DNA from: Paenibacillus taichungensis
GTDB taxonomy: Bacteria; Bacillota; Bacilli; Paenibacillales; Paenibacillaceae
Assembly (NCBI RefSeq): GCF_013359905.1
Contig: NZ_JABMCC010000114.1
Location: 28,184-92,183, forward strand
Length of the DNA stretch: 64,000 nt
Reading direction: 5' to 3'
Shown here: positions 17,320-25,738 of the stretch, piece by piece
Position numbering within the stretch: the stretch's first letter is position 1
How the letters are laid out: the number at the start of each line of letters is the position of its first letter
Made by a program: the position numbers and the translations under genes
Notes under the pieces: model-generated
What the model was told of the DNA's origin: nothing
The model's database searches: none
Seen by the model: only the letters and a program-made list of their open reading frames with translations

Positions 17320-18330
17320 GTGACTGTAAAAGTAGGTATAAACGGTTTTGGACGAATTGGACGACTCGCTTTTCGCCGAATTCAAGATGTGGAAGGCGTC
17401 GAGGTAGTAGCGATTAACGACCTTACGAACGCTAAAATGTTAGCTCATCTGCTCAAATATGATACGACGCAAGGTACTTTTCAAGGTGACATTGAAGTCC
17501 ATGACGGAACCTTCAAAGTAAACGGCAAAGAAGTTAAGGTTTTGGCTAAACGGAATCCTGAAGAGCTTCCTTGGGGAGAGCTTGGCGTTGATATTGTCCT
17601 CGAATGTACAGGCTTCTTCACTTCAAAAGAAAAGGCCGAGCTTCACCTGAAAGGCGGAGCGAAGAAAGTCGTCATTTCCGCCCCTGCTACAGGAGACATG
17701 AAAACGATTGTATACAACGTGAACCATGACACACTGGACGGAACGGAAACCGTCATTTCCGGCGCCTCCTGCACAACCAACTGCCTGGCCCCTATGGCTA
17801 AAGCTCTACACGACAAGTTTGGTATTCAATCCGGGCTGATGACGACCGTTCACGCTTACACGGGTAACCAAAACACGCTTGACGCTCCGGATCCAAAAGG
17901 AGATTTCCGAGCTGCGCGCGCCTCAGCGGAGAACATCGTTCCCTACTCCACCGGTGCTGCAAAAGCCATTGGTTTGGTTCTTCCGGAACTGAAGGGTAAA
18001 CTGGATGGGGCATCTCAACGTGTACCTGTACCAACAGGTTCTGTGACTGAACTCGTTGCCGTTTTGAATACCAAGGTAACAGTTGAGCAAGTTAACGCTG
18101 CTATGAAAGAAGCTTCCGATCCAGAGACTTTCGGCTACACGGAAGACGAGATTGTATCTTCCGATATCAAAGGCATCACATTCGGTTCGCTCTTCGACGC
18201 CACACAGACGAAAGTTCTGACTGTCGGTGACCATCAATTGGTGAAAACCGCAGCTTGGTACGATAACGAAATGTCTTATACAGCCCAATTGGTTCGAACT
18301 CTGGAGCACTTCGCTAAGATCGCTAGATAA
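17320..18330 (+). CDS. gap: Glyceraldehyde-3-phosphate dehydrogenase, type I
   Basis: 336 residues, full length. NAD site VGINGFGRIGRLAFRR; D33 of AINDLT favours NAD over NADP. Catalytic cysteine in SGASCTTNCLAP (about C153) and histidine in TTVHAYTGNQ. It interconverts glyceraldehyde-3-phosphate and 1,3-bisphosphoglycerate in the cytoplasm. It stands alone, not with pgk/tpi, and GDFRAARASAENIVPYSTG differs from Bacillus GapA, so it may be a second, conditionally used GAPDH. GTG start after ATAGGGGGATTTTCA. The neighbouring divergent TetR regulator may control it. Confidence 0.95.
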   Translation: MTVKVGINGFGRIGRLAFRRIQDVEGVEVVAINDLTNAKMLAHLLKYDTTQGTFQGDIEVHDGTFKVNGKEVKVLAKRNPEELPWGELGVDIVLECTGFFTSKEKAELHLKGGAKKVVISAPATGDMKTIVYNVNHDTLDGTETVISGASCTTNCLAPMAKALHDKFGIQSGLMTTVHAYTGNQNTLDAPDPKGDFRAARASAENIVPYSTGAAKAIGLVLPELKGKLDGASQRVPVPTGSVTELVAVLNTKVTVEQVNAAMKEASDPETFGYTEDEIVSSDIKGITFGSLFDATQTKVLTVGDHQLVKTAAWYDNEMSYTAQLVRTLEHFAKIAR

Positions 18331-18514
18331 ATAATCGTAAGATGAAGAGAAGTAAAATTCTATGAAGGATGCGCTCCAGAGTACGATGATCGATTGTTCG
18401 GTATTAGTCTGGTTTTGACCGGATGCGCGTCGGTTGAGCTAAACCATCAATCCGTGGCGACACCAGGCGGACTATCCTGAATTCCGAACCGAAAGGAATG
18501 CGCTCTTGAACACG

Positions 18515-18846
18515 GAGAAGGCGGCCATGCCTACTTTATCAAGGATCAGGAAGGGCAGAGTTTCCGTGAGTTTGTCGCCTCACTTGCGAACTTGCAGGGC
18601 TTGTCCATCGATAAGATGCGTTCGCTGTCCTACTGGCTCGTCTCTGCGATTGGCCGGCTGTTCGACACGATCTGGGACATCACACGGAAAGACGGCGATC
18701 CGCCGATCTCACGCTCGATGATACGCATGATTGGGCGTGAGTTCACCGTCAACGATGCCGCTGCACGTCGAGAGTTAGGCTATGTCGGAAGAACTTTGCG
18801 CGACACCGGCTTGCAAAGCTATGAGGAACCATCTGCTCGAAGATAG
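18515..18846 (+). pseudogene. C-terminal fragment of an NAD-dependent epimerase/dehydratase
   Basis: Reads GGHAYFIKDQEGQSFREFVA then LQGLSIDKMRSLSYWLVSA, DITRKDGDPPISRSMIRMIG, REFTVNDAAARRELGY and a stop at 18846. This is the C-terminal third of an extended SDR of the 3-beta-HSD-like type (ITR/ISR...GRE-T-D--AARRELGY). The Rossmann domain is absent. The fragment is visibly richer in G+C than its neighbours (CGCTCGATGATACGC and similar), suggesting that it arrived by transfer and then decayed. Confidence 0.65.
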
Positions 18847-18960
18847 GGATTTGAAGGGCAAACGACTGCAATCAGTGGTAAGTCGATTCTTGGGCTGGCT
18901 CTTTTGGCCAATTTGGTAAACATGAGCACTACTGGATCATCAAAAGCTTATTAGCGTAAT

Positions 18961-19003
18961 AAAGGAGCAGTCGCCGCCGACGATACTGCTCCTTTATTTT
19001 TTT
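18961..19003. terminator. Terminator between the epimerase fragment and the methyltransferase
   Basis: AAAGGAGCAGT (18961-18971) and ACTGCTCCTTT (18985-18995) form an 11-bp stem followed by ATTTTTTTT; on the other strand it runs into TTATT, so it may act in both directions. Confidence 0.8.
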
Positions 19004-19062
19004 GATCTAAAGTGCTCCGTTAGTTCAGTGATTTCTTCATTAAGTATGAGATAATTGCTGTT

Positions 19063-19809
19063 TTAGACAGTTTTGGATCCTATCCCATACTGAAAGTACT
19101 TAGAGGTGCAATGGACATGCAATTCAATTCCCACACTAGCAGCAATTTGCTCGATCTCGTTATCGTCAAAGAAATTCTTCACTATAGTAGCATGATCACC
19201 ATTATTAAGCTTCCGAACCATCGTTTGCCCAGATGTCCCCACTACATGAGACTCGCGGGTTCCTGATACTTCTCGATCATCGATAAAGAACATTTTCCCT
19301 CCGGGCTTCAAACAGCATGAGACCATGGTGAAGAAGCTCGCCAGTCTTTCTCTGGGTAAATGAGATATCCAGAAAGTAAAAGCAACTGAATCGTATAACT
19401 GATCCGGAGACCAATTGAAAAGATCTGCAATGATCGTTCTTACATTGGGTTCAGATACTACCGGATTATGCGAAAGCATTTCTTCGGAACCGTCTACAAG
19501 GGTCAATATAAGGGCTTCTTTTAAGAACAGACTACTCCAAGTCCCAGTCCCCGCCGCAAGTTCAAGAAAGTCACCATGAAAATGTTCAGCTTTAAAAGCA
19601 TCCTTAACCGTACTAATCTCATCGAACCAGATTTGGTTAGCTTCGTCTCCTTGATTAAATGTGCCTCGACGGTACCACCAGTCATCATACTCTGGAGCTC
19701 GTTCTTTATAATATTTCAACTGATCCTGAAGCTGCTGATCTGTCACACTTTCGTACGAAGCATCGTTGGTTTCCTTGCTGTTCACGCAAACATCTTTCCC
19801 TTCTCCCAT
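19063..19809 (-). CDS. Class I SAM-dependent methyltransferase
   Basis: Up to 248 residues. The SAM-binding motif I is FLELAAGTGTWSSLF (about residues 81-95), followed by LTLVDGSEEML (motif II acidic residue) and VAFTFWISHLP, then KPGGKMFFIDD, the usual post-motif. It is a soluble small-molecule methyltransferase of the UbiE/Methyltransf_25 kind; the substrate is unknown. The ATG at 19809 has no clear ribosome binding site; a GTG at about 19785, preceded by GAAGGGAAAG, would shorten it by eight residues. It stands alone. Confidence 0.82.
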   Translation of the reverse strand: MGEGKDVCVNSKETNDASYESVTDQQLQDQLKYYKERAPEYDDWWYRRGTFNQGDEANQIWFDEISTVKDAFKAEHFHGDFLELAAGTGTWSSLFLKEALILTLVDGSEEMLSHNPVVSEPNVRTIIADLFNWSPDQLYDSVAFTFWISHLPRERLASFFTMVSCCLKPGGKMFFIDDREVSGTRESHVVGTSGQTMVRKLNNGDHATIVKNFFDDNEIEQIAASVGIELHVHCTSKYFQYGIGSKTV

Positions 19810-20118
19810 CAGGGCTTAAGTCAATGGCAGCTTCCCACATAGTAACAACGTTCAATTGGAAGAAAGCGAATTATCCAGAACACTCTCTTGCTTCAAATTC
19901 ACTGCATCAATACTCTGTGTAGTATTGTTAATATTATAATCATAGAAACAAGATTTATATGATTCATCAACTTTAAAACTTGAAATTATTTATTCTAAAA
20001 TCATATAGACAATGATTTCAGACAGGCAGGGGAATTTAATGGACTAAAAAGCATCCTTTCAAGAGATCGAAACCGCACTCCTGTGCTTTAATCTCGCCAG
20101 ATGATCTACATCATGATA

Positions 20119-20170
20119 CTATTTAGATAATTAACTAAACCGAAATGACACAATGTTTGTGTCCCGCGAC
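20119..20170 (+). repeat. Dispersed repeat, degenerate short copy
   Basis: TATTTAGATAATTAACTAAA, then CCGAAATGACACA and a diverged core ATGTTTGTGTCCCGCGA. A terminator hairpin follows 16 bases later, in the place where long copies carry their own hairpin. Confidence 0.55.
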
Positions 20171-20185
20171 AATAACACTTAAAAA

Positions 20186-20214
20186 ACCGCTCACCCGAGT
20201 ATTGGATGAGCGGT
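20186..20214 (-). terminator. Terminator of the LysR gene
   Basis: ACCGCTCA and TGAGCGGT stem; on the minus strand it is followed by TTTTTT, 140 bases after the LysR stop. Confidence 0.75.
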
Positions 20215-20356
20215 CTTTATATTTTACTTCTTGTACTGATTGCCGTGTTAATAGCATGTTCACTTCAAGAATCCAGGAAAGAATCTCCTGGTGGATTTTC
20301 ATTTGGTTAACCACGTGTACGAAACGGTACCTGCTTTTGCTCATTTATACATAGGC

Positions 20357-21262
20357 TTACAGTTCATTCTCTTTTTGCAAACGAAAAACTTCCCTTGATG
20401 TTTCTATAAAAGATAACATGATTGGTGAAAGCCACTTGTCTTTATGCCACAACATCTGTGTATACACCCTCAAATCCGGAATTTCCCATGGAAGAACAAC
20501 AAGTTTCCCGCGTTCAACTTCGGCTTCTACAACGATTTCAGGAAGAAAGCCGATACCGATTCCCGAGATCGCACATTGTTTAATAGCCTCGGCACTTTGA
20601 AACTCTAGATACGTGATGCTATCAATGCCCTCTTTCTCAAATGACCGGTCAAACATCGTTCGATATGGACAACCCTTCTCATTCGTCAGGAACACTTCTT
20701 CATGAAAATCTTCCAAGTGCAGCACAGTTCGTTTGGCGAGTGGGTGATCTGGAGCAGCTAACAATCGGAAATTTTCTTCCAGCAAAGGTTCCACGGAAAG
20801 TCCACTCGAGCGGATGGGTTCATCCAACATATAAACAATATCCGTGGTTCCCTCAAAGAGCGTTTGCTTGAGCTCTTGATTCGGAACTGAGCGGAAGATT
20901 AGACGAACTCCCGGATGCTGCGAGCGAAACCGTTGGAAGACAGGTGGAAGCCGGTAGGAACAAATAACCTCATTCGCACTTATCGTTAAGGTACCAGTTA
21001 GTTTTTCATTAGCATGGACAGCACTACGAGCTTCGTCCATTTTTTCAAGAATACCTTGGGCGTGTGTTAAAAAGCGTTTGCCCGCAGTTGTAAGAGCGAG
21101 TTGCTTGCCCAACCGATCAAAGAGGCGAACACCCAGCTCATCTTCCAATGCTTTAATTTGCATCGTGACGTTGGAAGGAACGTAGCTCAGCACTTCTGCT
21201 GCCCGCGTGAAATTCAATGTTGTTGCAACCGTACAAAACGTATTCAGTTGACGCAATTCCAT
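20357..21262 (-). CDS. LysR-family transcriptional regulator
   Basis: 301 residues. Winged HTH at residues 1-60 (MELRQLNTFCTVATTLNFTR, then TMQIKALEDELGVRLFDR), followed by the periplasmic-binding-protein-like effector domain (LTISANEVICSYRLPPVFQ, then IGIGFLPEIVVEAEV). It is divergent from the alpha/beta hydrolase at 21408, which is presumably its target. The intergenic region holds ATTGAATACTACCTTGAATT, a plausible T-N11-A type site. CAATTGAGGGGGGAGCATC precedes the start. Confidence 0.9.
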   Translation of the reverse strand: MELRQLNTFCTVATTLNFTRAAEVLSYVPSNVTMQIKALEDELGVRLFDRLGKQLALTTAGKRFLTHAQGILEKMDEARSAVHANEKLTGTLTISANEVICSYRLPPVFQRFRSQHPGVRLIFRSVPNQELKQTLFEGTTDIVYMLDEPIRSSGLSVEPLLEENFRLLAAPDHPLAKRTVLHLEDFHEEVFLTNEKGCPYRTMFDRSFEKEGIDSITYLEFQSAEAIKQCAISGIGIGFLPEIVVEAEVERGKLVVLPWEIPDLRVYTQMLWHKDKWLSPIMLSFIETSREVFRLQKENEL

Positions 21263-21407
21263 CCGATGCTCCCCCCTTCATCTTTCAATTTTATTGAATA
21301 CTACCTTGAATTCTATTCACTTTTATTGAGAGTACCACGGCTCTATACTAAGTACAAGAGATCACACTGAACATGTGGTTTTTCATTTTGAAGGGAGCGA
21401 CTATACG

Positions 21408-22427
21408 ATGGACTATGAAATTTTTAATTTGGGTGATGTACTCTTACAATCAGGAGTGACGTTACCAAATGCTTTTCTTGCTTATAAAACTTACGGAAAA
21501 CTAAATGAACAGAAGGATAATGTTATTGTCTATCCAACGGCTTTTGGGGATCAGCATGTTCAGAATGAATGGCTCATTGGCAGCGGGATGGCACTCGATC
21601 CAGAGAAATATTTTATTATCGTTCCCAATTTGCTGGGCAATGGGCTATCTTCCTCTCCCAGTAACACGCCTCCTCCATTTGATCGGGCTACCTTTCCACA
21701 GGTAACCATCTATGACAACGTTCGATTACAGCACCAACTGCTGACCGAAAAATTCGGTATTCAAAAGATTGCTCTCGTGGTCGGGTGGTCGATGGGCGGC
21801 ATTCAGGCATTTCAATGGGGGGCAAGTTACCCGGAGATGGTCGAACGAATCGCACCTTTCGGAGGCATCGCCAAACCTTGGCCTCACACATTGGTGGTCC
21901 TGGAAGGCGTGAAGGCTTCGCTGCTATCTGCGGTTGGCTTCGACTCAAGTAAAATAAACCAACTAAGTTCTACAGACATGCGTGCAGTTGGTCGGGTGTA
22001 TGCGGGATGGGGACTATCACATGCGTTTTATAGAGAAGAGCTTTACCGTGAGATGGGATTTGACACATTGGAGGATTTTGTAGCTGGTGTCTGGGAAGAT
22101 AGCTTTATGAATATGGATCCTCATAATGTTCTGGCAATGTTATGGACAGGTCAACATGCAGATATTAGTGCCAACCCCTCCTATAACGGAGACTTTGATA
22201 AAGCACTTCAGAGCATAAAAGCTCTTGCCTGTATCATGCCGGGAAGCACGGATCTCTTCTGCACAGCGGACGATAATGAATATGAAGCTAAGCGTATACC
22301 TAATGCTGTCTTGAAACCAATCCAATCGATCTGGGGCCATTTTGCCGGTCGTGGAATCAACAGTGTCGATAATCAATTTATTGATGACAATCTAAAACAC
22401 TTGTTGTCACATAGTACTAATGAATAG
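21408..22427 (+). CDS. Alpha/beta-fold hydrolase, homoserine O-acetyltransferase-like
   Basis: About 339 residues. The fold is that of MetX-type acyltransferases: LAYKTYGKLNEQKDNVIVYP at the N-terminus, an oxyanion region, and the nucleophile elbow VVGWSMGGIQAFQW with the serine in G-W-S-M-G. The catalytic histidine is probably in IWGHFAGRG near the end. It lacks the GGCYGST/GPSLGG-type motif typical of true MetX, so a hydrolase role is more likely. An in-frame ATG at 21375 exists, but AAGGGAGCG fits the ATG at 21408. Divergent from the LysR gene. Confidence 0.82.
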   Translation: MDYEIFNLGDVLLQSGVTLPNAFLAYKTYGKLNEQKDNVIVYPTAFGDQHVQNEWLIGSGMALDPEKYFIIVPNLLGNGLSSSPSNTPPPFDRATFPQVTIYDNVRLQHQLLTEKFGIQKIALVVGWSMGGIQAFQWGASYPEMVERIAPFGGIAKPWPHTLVVLEGVKASLLSAVGFDSSKINQLSSTDMRAVGRVYAGWGLSHAFYREELYREMGFDTLEDFVAGVWEDSFMNMDPHNVLAMLWTGQHADISANPSYNGDFDKALQSIKALACIMPGSTDLFCTADDNEYEAKRIPNAVLKPIQSIWGHFAGRGINSVDNQFIDDNLKHLLSHSTNE

Positions 22428-22714
22428 ATCGTCGCTTGCATTGGATGTCTGTCAGGGCTAGCAAGATTCCTTGTTCTATAGCCGGGTTATTTCTCTTGTG
22501 ATCGTAATTTCTTTAACGTATTCAGCGAACAGAAGCGTTGATCTTTCGGAGGGAGGGATCCCCCAAACAGTGGTGTTATTGAATGATGATGATTTAGAAA
22601 TTAAGGAACCAGCAATAATTAAGCTGAGGACCTTATTCCAAAGCTTGTGTTTTTTTGCAAGTTGTATGTGTTCCCCAAATACTTATTGCATTTTTGGGCC
22701 ATATTTACTCATTA

Positions 22715-22874
22715 TCTATTAGATACTCATCTAATCGTAAGTCGGATCATGCTCTTGTCCTATCCCCCAATCGGTACAAGTTCTTGTCCTTGGCTTGGGA
22801 CACGAACTTGTACCGATAATATAAAAAAGTCGCTAAATTAGCGACTTAATGGGAATATGTTCTTATCCCTCGAC
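22715..22874 (+). repeat. Dispersed repeat, long copy (best preserved)
   Basis: TCTATTAGATACTCATCTAA module, diverged first core ATGCTCTTGTCC, perfect 14-bp hairpin ATCGGTACAAGTTC (22770-22783) with GAACTTGTACCGAT (22804-22817), perfect 8-bp hairpin AAGTCGCT (22827-22834) with AGCGACTT (22840-22847), and the terminal core ATGTTCTTATCCCTCGA. On the minus strand the second hairpin runs into TTTTTT. Confidence 0.82.
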
Positions 22875-22996
22875 ATATCCGGTTGCTCTAAGCGGTGCAA
22901 TTCTCCATTTCGATACCCGTAACTCTGCCAACCTCATTTCTATGGCTTTCATCTTTAATTCCACCGGATAACTCACTCTGTTTGAAATTACAAAAA

Positions 22997-23050
22997 CACC
23001 TCCAAGAGGATTTCCTTATCTTACGACAAGGTTTCATTCTCTTGAAGGTG
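22997..23050 (-). terminator. Terminator of the flavin oxidoreductase gene
   Basis: CACCTTCAAGAG... and ...CTCTTGGAGGTG (minus strand) make a 12-bp imperfect stem followed by TTTTTG, 46 bases past the stop. Confidence 0.75.
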
Positions 23051-23095
23051 TGCTTTTCTTTATCAGATACATCTTCCTAATGAGAATAACTGCAA

Positions 23096-24136
23096 TTAAG
23101 TAAGTACGGTCATCGCCTCTCTTGTAAATGGAACCAGATCATCGGTGCGTCCTTCTTGAATTTTCTTAGCCCATTCAGGGTCGACCAGAAGAGCGCGTCC
23201 TACAGCTACCAAATCAAACTCATCATTCTGAAGTCGTTGTACCAATCCATCGATACCGACGTTACTTGCGCCCTTACCTTCTGTGAACAGACTTGTAAAG
23301 TCACCATCAAGACCAATCGATCCAACAGTAATTGTCGGTTTGCCAGTCAGTTTTTTGGTCCATCCAGCAAAGTTCAGATCAGATCCTTCGAATTCCGGCT
23401 CCCAGAAACGGCGTGTGGAACAGTGGAAGATATCGACTCCTGCTTGAACCAACGGTGCGAGAAGCTGCTCCAGTAATTCCGGTGTTTCAGCCAATTTAGC
23501 CTGATAATCATCTGTCTTCCATTGAGATAAACGCAGTACAATCGGGAATTCCGGTCCGACTACTTCACGGCAAGCCTCAATCACTTCAACTGCAAAACGT
23601 GTGCGAGCCATCATATCTCCACCATAACGATCCGTACGAGAGTTGGTTTTCTCATACAGGAATTGGTCGATCAGATAGCCGTGTGCTCCATGGATTTCAA
23701 CACCATCGAACCCAACGCGTTTCGCTTCTGAGGCTGCTTGTGCGAATTCCTGAACGATTGTAGCAATTTCAGCTTCCGAATAATCATTAACATGACCTTT
23801 GGCTCCCATATGCCAGATCTGTGGAATAATTCGACCGCCAGCTTCATGTACTTCAGATACAACATGTGCCCAACCATTCATTGCAGCTTCGCCATAAAAG
23901 TGCGGCACATTAGCTTGATTGGATGCATCTGGATGATTAATTATTGTTCCTTCTGTCACAATAAGCCCCACTGCGTTCTCTGCTCTGCGGCGGTAATAGC
24001 CCGCAACATTCGAACCCGGGATACCGTCCGGAGAAAATTGACGCGTCATCGGCGCCATCACGATCCGATTGGATAATTTCAATTGACCTAACTCTATAGG
24101 CTGGAACAATGCTTCTATGGATTGAGAATAATTCAT
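23096..24136 (-). CDS. NADH:flavin oxidoreductase, Old Yellow Enzyme family
   Basis: 346 residues, a TIM barrel that binds FMN. Signatures: RIVMAPMTRQFSPDG near the N-terminus, LIVTEGTIINHPD, QIWHMGAKGH, DGVEIHGAHGYLIDQF (substrate/flavin histidine region) and NSRTDRYGGD. It reduces activated double bonds of electrophiles with NAD(P)H. An in-frame TTG at 24148 is possible, but GGAGGTTATT sets the ATG at 24136. A TetR regulator lies upstream on the same strand, and both genes have the same TTGAC-N6-GTCAA site, so expression is probably induced by electrophiles through that regulator. Confidence 0.92.
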   Translation of the reverse strand: MNYSQSIEALFQPIELGQLKLSNRIVMAPMTRQFSPDGIPGSNVAGYYRRRAENAVGLIVTEGTIINHPDASNQANVPHFYGEAAMNGWAHVVSEVHEAGGRIIPQIWHMGAKGHVNDYSEAEIATIVQEFAQAASEAKRVGFDGVEIHGAHGYLIDQFLYEKTNSRTDRYGGDMMARTRFAVEVIEACREVVGPEFPIVLRLSQWKTDDYQAKLAETPELLEQLLAPLVQAGVDIFHCSTRRFWEPEFEGSDLNFAGWTKKLTGKPTITVGSIGLDGDFTSLFTEGKGASNVGIDGLVQRLQNDEFDLVAVGRALLVDPEWAKKIQEGRTDDLVPFTREAMTVLT

Positions 24137-24307
24137 AATAACCTCCAAATATTTAGTTTTATATAAGTCGAACTAGGAGATGTTAAACAGCTACCAGCCT
24201 GGTTAACAGCTAGACGTTACTTCCAAATGAATCAATACACGATTTTTATCGAAAAGCCCCACCTCCTTCAAGGTTTCGTGGTGTATTAATCCGCCTTAAA
24301 TTTATTT

Positions 24308-24323
24308 TTGACTTCGCAGTCAA
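24308..24323. promoter_or_regulatory. TetR-type operator upstream of the flavin oxidoreductase
   Basis: TTGAC-TTCGCA-GTCAA. Together with 24930-24961 it gives the shared pattern TTGAC-N3-GCAGTCAA. Confidence 0.65.
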
Positions 24324-24342
24324 GAATTTAACAAAAAAAAGA

Positions 24343-24918
24343 TCAAGACATGATCATGCCAAATGAAGTACGCAGAACCGTCTCGATCTGTTCACGGGAT
24401 GAACCTGATTTCTCCATAACTCTCACACCCAGGATGGTGTTATTTAGATAAGATGCAAGCTCTATACTCGTATACCGGTTGGAAATTAACTGTTGTTGCT
24501 GCCCGCTACTTATGATCTTCTCTAATACCAGTTGAATCTCTTCTGCCATGAGCTCAGCTTCGCGTGTGACTTGCTCGTCCTCTGTTCCGAATTCAAGGGA
24601 TGCATTCACAATTAGACAACCTTGGCAGCCAATTTCATCGTCTAAAAGGGACTCTCGTAAGGCATCCAGTTTATCACCGGGAGACGAATCCAAGGCTTCA
24701 ATCTCCTTCAGTTTCGCTATAACCTGTTCACGGTAAAGTGCCAGCGCCTTCAGGAACAATGATCGCTTGTCTTTAAAAACACAGTACAAACTTTGCTTTT
24801 TGACTCCTGTAGTACGCGTAAGGTCCTCATAAGAAGTTGCTTTGAAGCCTTGATTCCAGAACACTTCCATAGACTGGTATAATACACGATCGACATCAAA
24901 TTCTCTTGGTCTGCTCAT
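24343..24918 (-). CDS. TetR/AcrR family regulator of the flavin oxidoreductase
   Basis: 191 residues. HTH at about 10-50 (MSRPREFDVDRVLYQSMEVF, then KKQSLYCVFKDKRSLFLKAL), ligand domain with CQGCLIVNASLEFG. The pair of cysteines in GCQGC is in the position where related regulators (the CGCL-type, AcuR/NemR-like group) carry reactive cysteines; sensing by cysteine modification is an inference. It sits between two copies of the same operator (24308-24323 and 24930-24961), which indicates autoregulation and control of the oxidoreductase. Confidence 0.9.
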   Translation of the reverse strand: MSRPREFDVDRVLYQSMEVFWNQGFKATSYEDLTRTTGVKKQSLYCVFKDKRSLFLKALALYREQVIAKLKEIEALDSSPGDKLDALRESLLDDEIGCQGCLIVNASLEFGTEDEQVTREAELMAEEIQLVLEKIISSGQQQQLISNRYTSIELASYLNNTILGVRVMEKSGSSREQIETVLRTSFGMIMS

Positions 24919-24929
24919 GGGATTAATAT

Positions 24930-24961
24930 ATCAGTTATTGACCATGCAGTCAATAACTGAT
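24930..24961. promoter_or_regulatory. TetR-type operator upstream of the TetR gene
   Basis: ATCAGTTATTGAC-CATGCA-GTCAATAACTGAT, 13 perfect pairs, 12 bases before the TetR start. The inner TTGAC-N6-GTCAA matches the site upstream of the oxidoreductase. Confidence 0.75.
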
Positions 24962-25016
24962 CATTTTACGTCAGCTAATCTATACGGAAATTTCCTGCTG
25001 GTCCCTTGAATGCAGT

Positions 25017-25580
25017 CTAACTCTTCCGGTAAGCAACCTTGTGAAAAGCATTAATATAACGAAACAGTGCTTCACCATCATCAGGCACATGCGTGCTTTT
25101 ATCCAGCGGAAACATCATTGCCTGATACGGCTCTGGCACCATTCTATATTGATGGACATAGGAGGTCAGGATGAACCCGTTACGTTGCCAGAACTGAATG
25201 CGTTCCTGATGAGCCTCCGTTGTCCCGGACTCCGCCTCGATAATCATACCTTTGATCCCGTGTTCCCTTAACGCCCAGGCTCTGAGCTGCTCTAGCATCC
25301 AGGTCCCTATGCCCAACCCGCGCAGCTTCTGTTCAACCGCGAGGTAATCGATGATCAGAATGCGGTCCGCAGCCTTCCCCTCCAGTCCAGTAACAGCCAT
25401 CGCAACCACTTCTCCATGATGCACGCCCGTGTGTAAACAACCAATTCCCCGGTCCAGCATACTGCGCAGAATCGCTTTGGTCTTAGCGCCGCTTTGAAAA
25501 GCCTCATGATAGATTCGCTCCATCCGCGCCCACAATGCTTCATCCCACTCCTCTATAGTAGTAAACTCTAATTCCAGCAT
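25017..25580 (-). CDS. GNAT-family N-acetyltransferase
   Basis: 187 residues. GNAT fold with motif A LRGLGIGTWMLEQLRAWAL (Q/RxxGxG/A acetyl-CoA loop, about residues 90-108), preceded by the strand ILIIDYLAVEQ and followed by GMIIEAES and FWQRNGFILTSYV. The substrate is unknown. The C-terminus (MFPLDKSTHVPDDGEALFRY) is longer than in minimal GNATs. It is a single gene, separated by 158 bases from the ribosome protection gene on the same strand, with a terminator between them. Confidence 0.88.
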   Translation of the reverse strand: MLELEFTTIEEWDEALWARMERIYHEAFQSGAKTKAILRSMLDRGIGCLHTGVHHGEVVAMAVTGLEGKAADRILIIDYLAVEQKLRGLGIGTWMLEQLRAWALREHGIKGMIIEAESGTTEAHQERIQFWQRNGFILTSYVHQYRMVPEPYQAMMFPLDKSTHVPDDGEALFRYINAFHKVAYRKS

Positions 25581-25690
25581 CTCATTCGCCTCCAGATTTC
25601 TATCATAACAAATCCCGCCTCTGCTAATAACAGTGTTAAACGTTTGTAGAAGGCACTCTACTGTCTAGTTCTTTTATAAATGAGTCAAAG

Positions 25691-25724
25691 AAAAAGCAGT
25701 GTACACCACTTGTACGCTGCTTTT
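25691..25724 (-). terminator. Terminator of the ribosome protection gene
   Basis: AAAAGCAGTGTACA and TTGTACGCTGCTTTT pair almost fully; on the minus strand it ends in TTTTTC, 15 bases after the stop. Confidence 0.8.
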
Positions 25725-25738
25725 AACTCGCTTTTTGC

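Larger units (their letters stand above)
19810..20356. other. Intergenic region with repeat and terminator
   Basis: No gene was found. It holds a degenerate dispersed repeat (20119-20170) and the terminator of the LysR gene (20186-20214). Confidence 0.6.
22428..23095. other. Intergenic region with long repeat and terminator
   Basis: Contains a long copy of the dispersed repeat (22715-22874) and the terminator of the flavin oxidoreductase (22997-23050). An open frame at 22471-22722 has no ribosome binding site and no recognisable family. Confidence 0.6.

Noticed and set aside
18506..18721. 71-codon open frame in a different phase over the epimerase fragment
   Set aside because: The neighbouring phase carries the recognisable SDR sequence; this one is arginine- and serine-rich noise.
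22471..22722. 83-codon open frame after the alpha/beta hydrolase
   Set aside because: No ribosome binding site, low-complexity C-terminus (SLCFFASCMCSPNTYC) and overlap with a repeat copy.
24203..24262. 20-codon frame with AAGGAGG in the flavin oxidoreductase leader, ending TSSC
   Set aside because: The GTG start touches the ribosome binding site with no spacing; no conserved leader peptide recognised.
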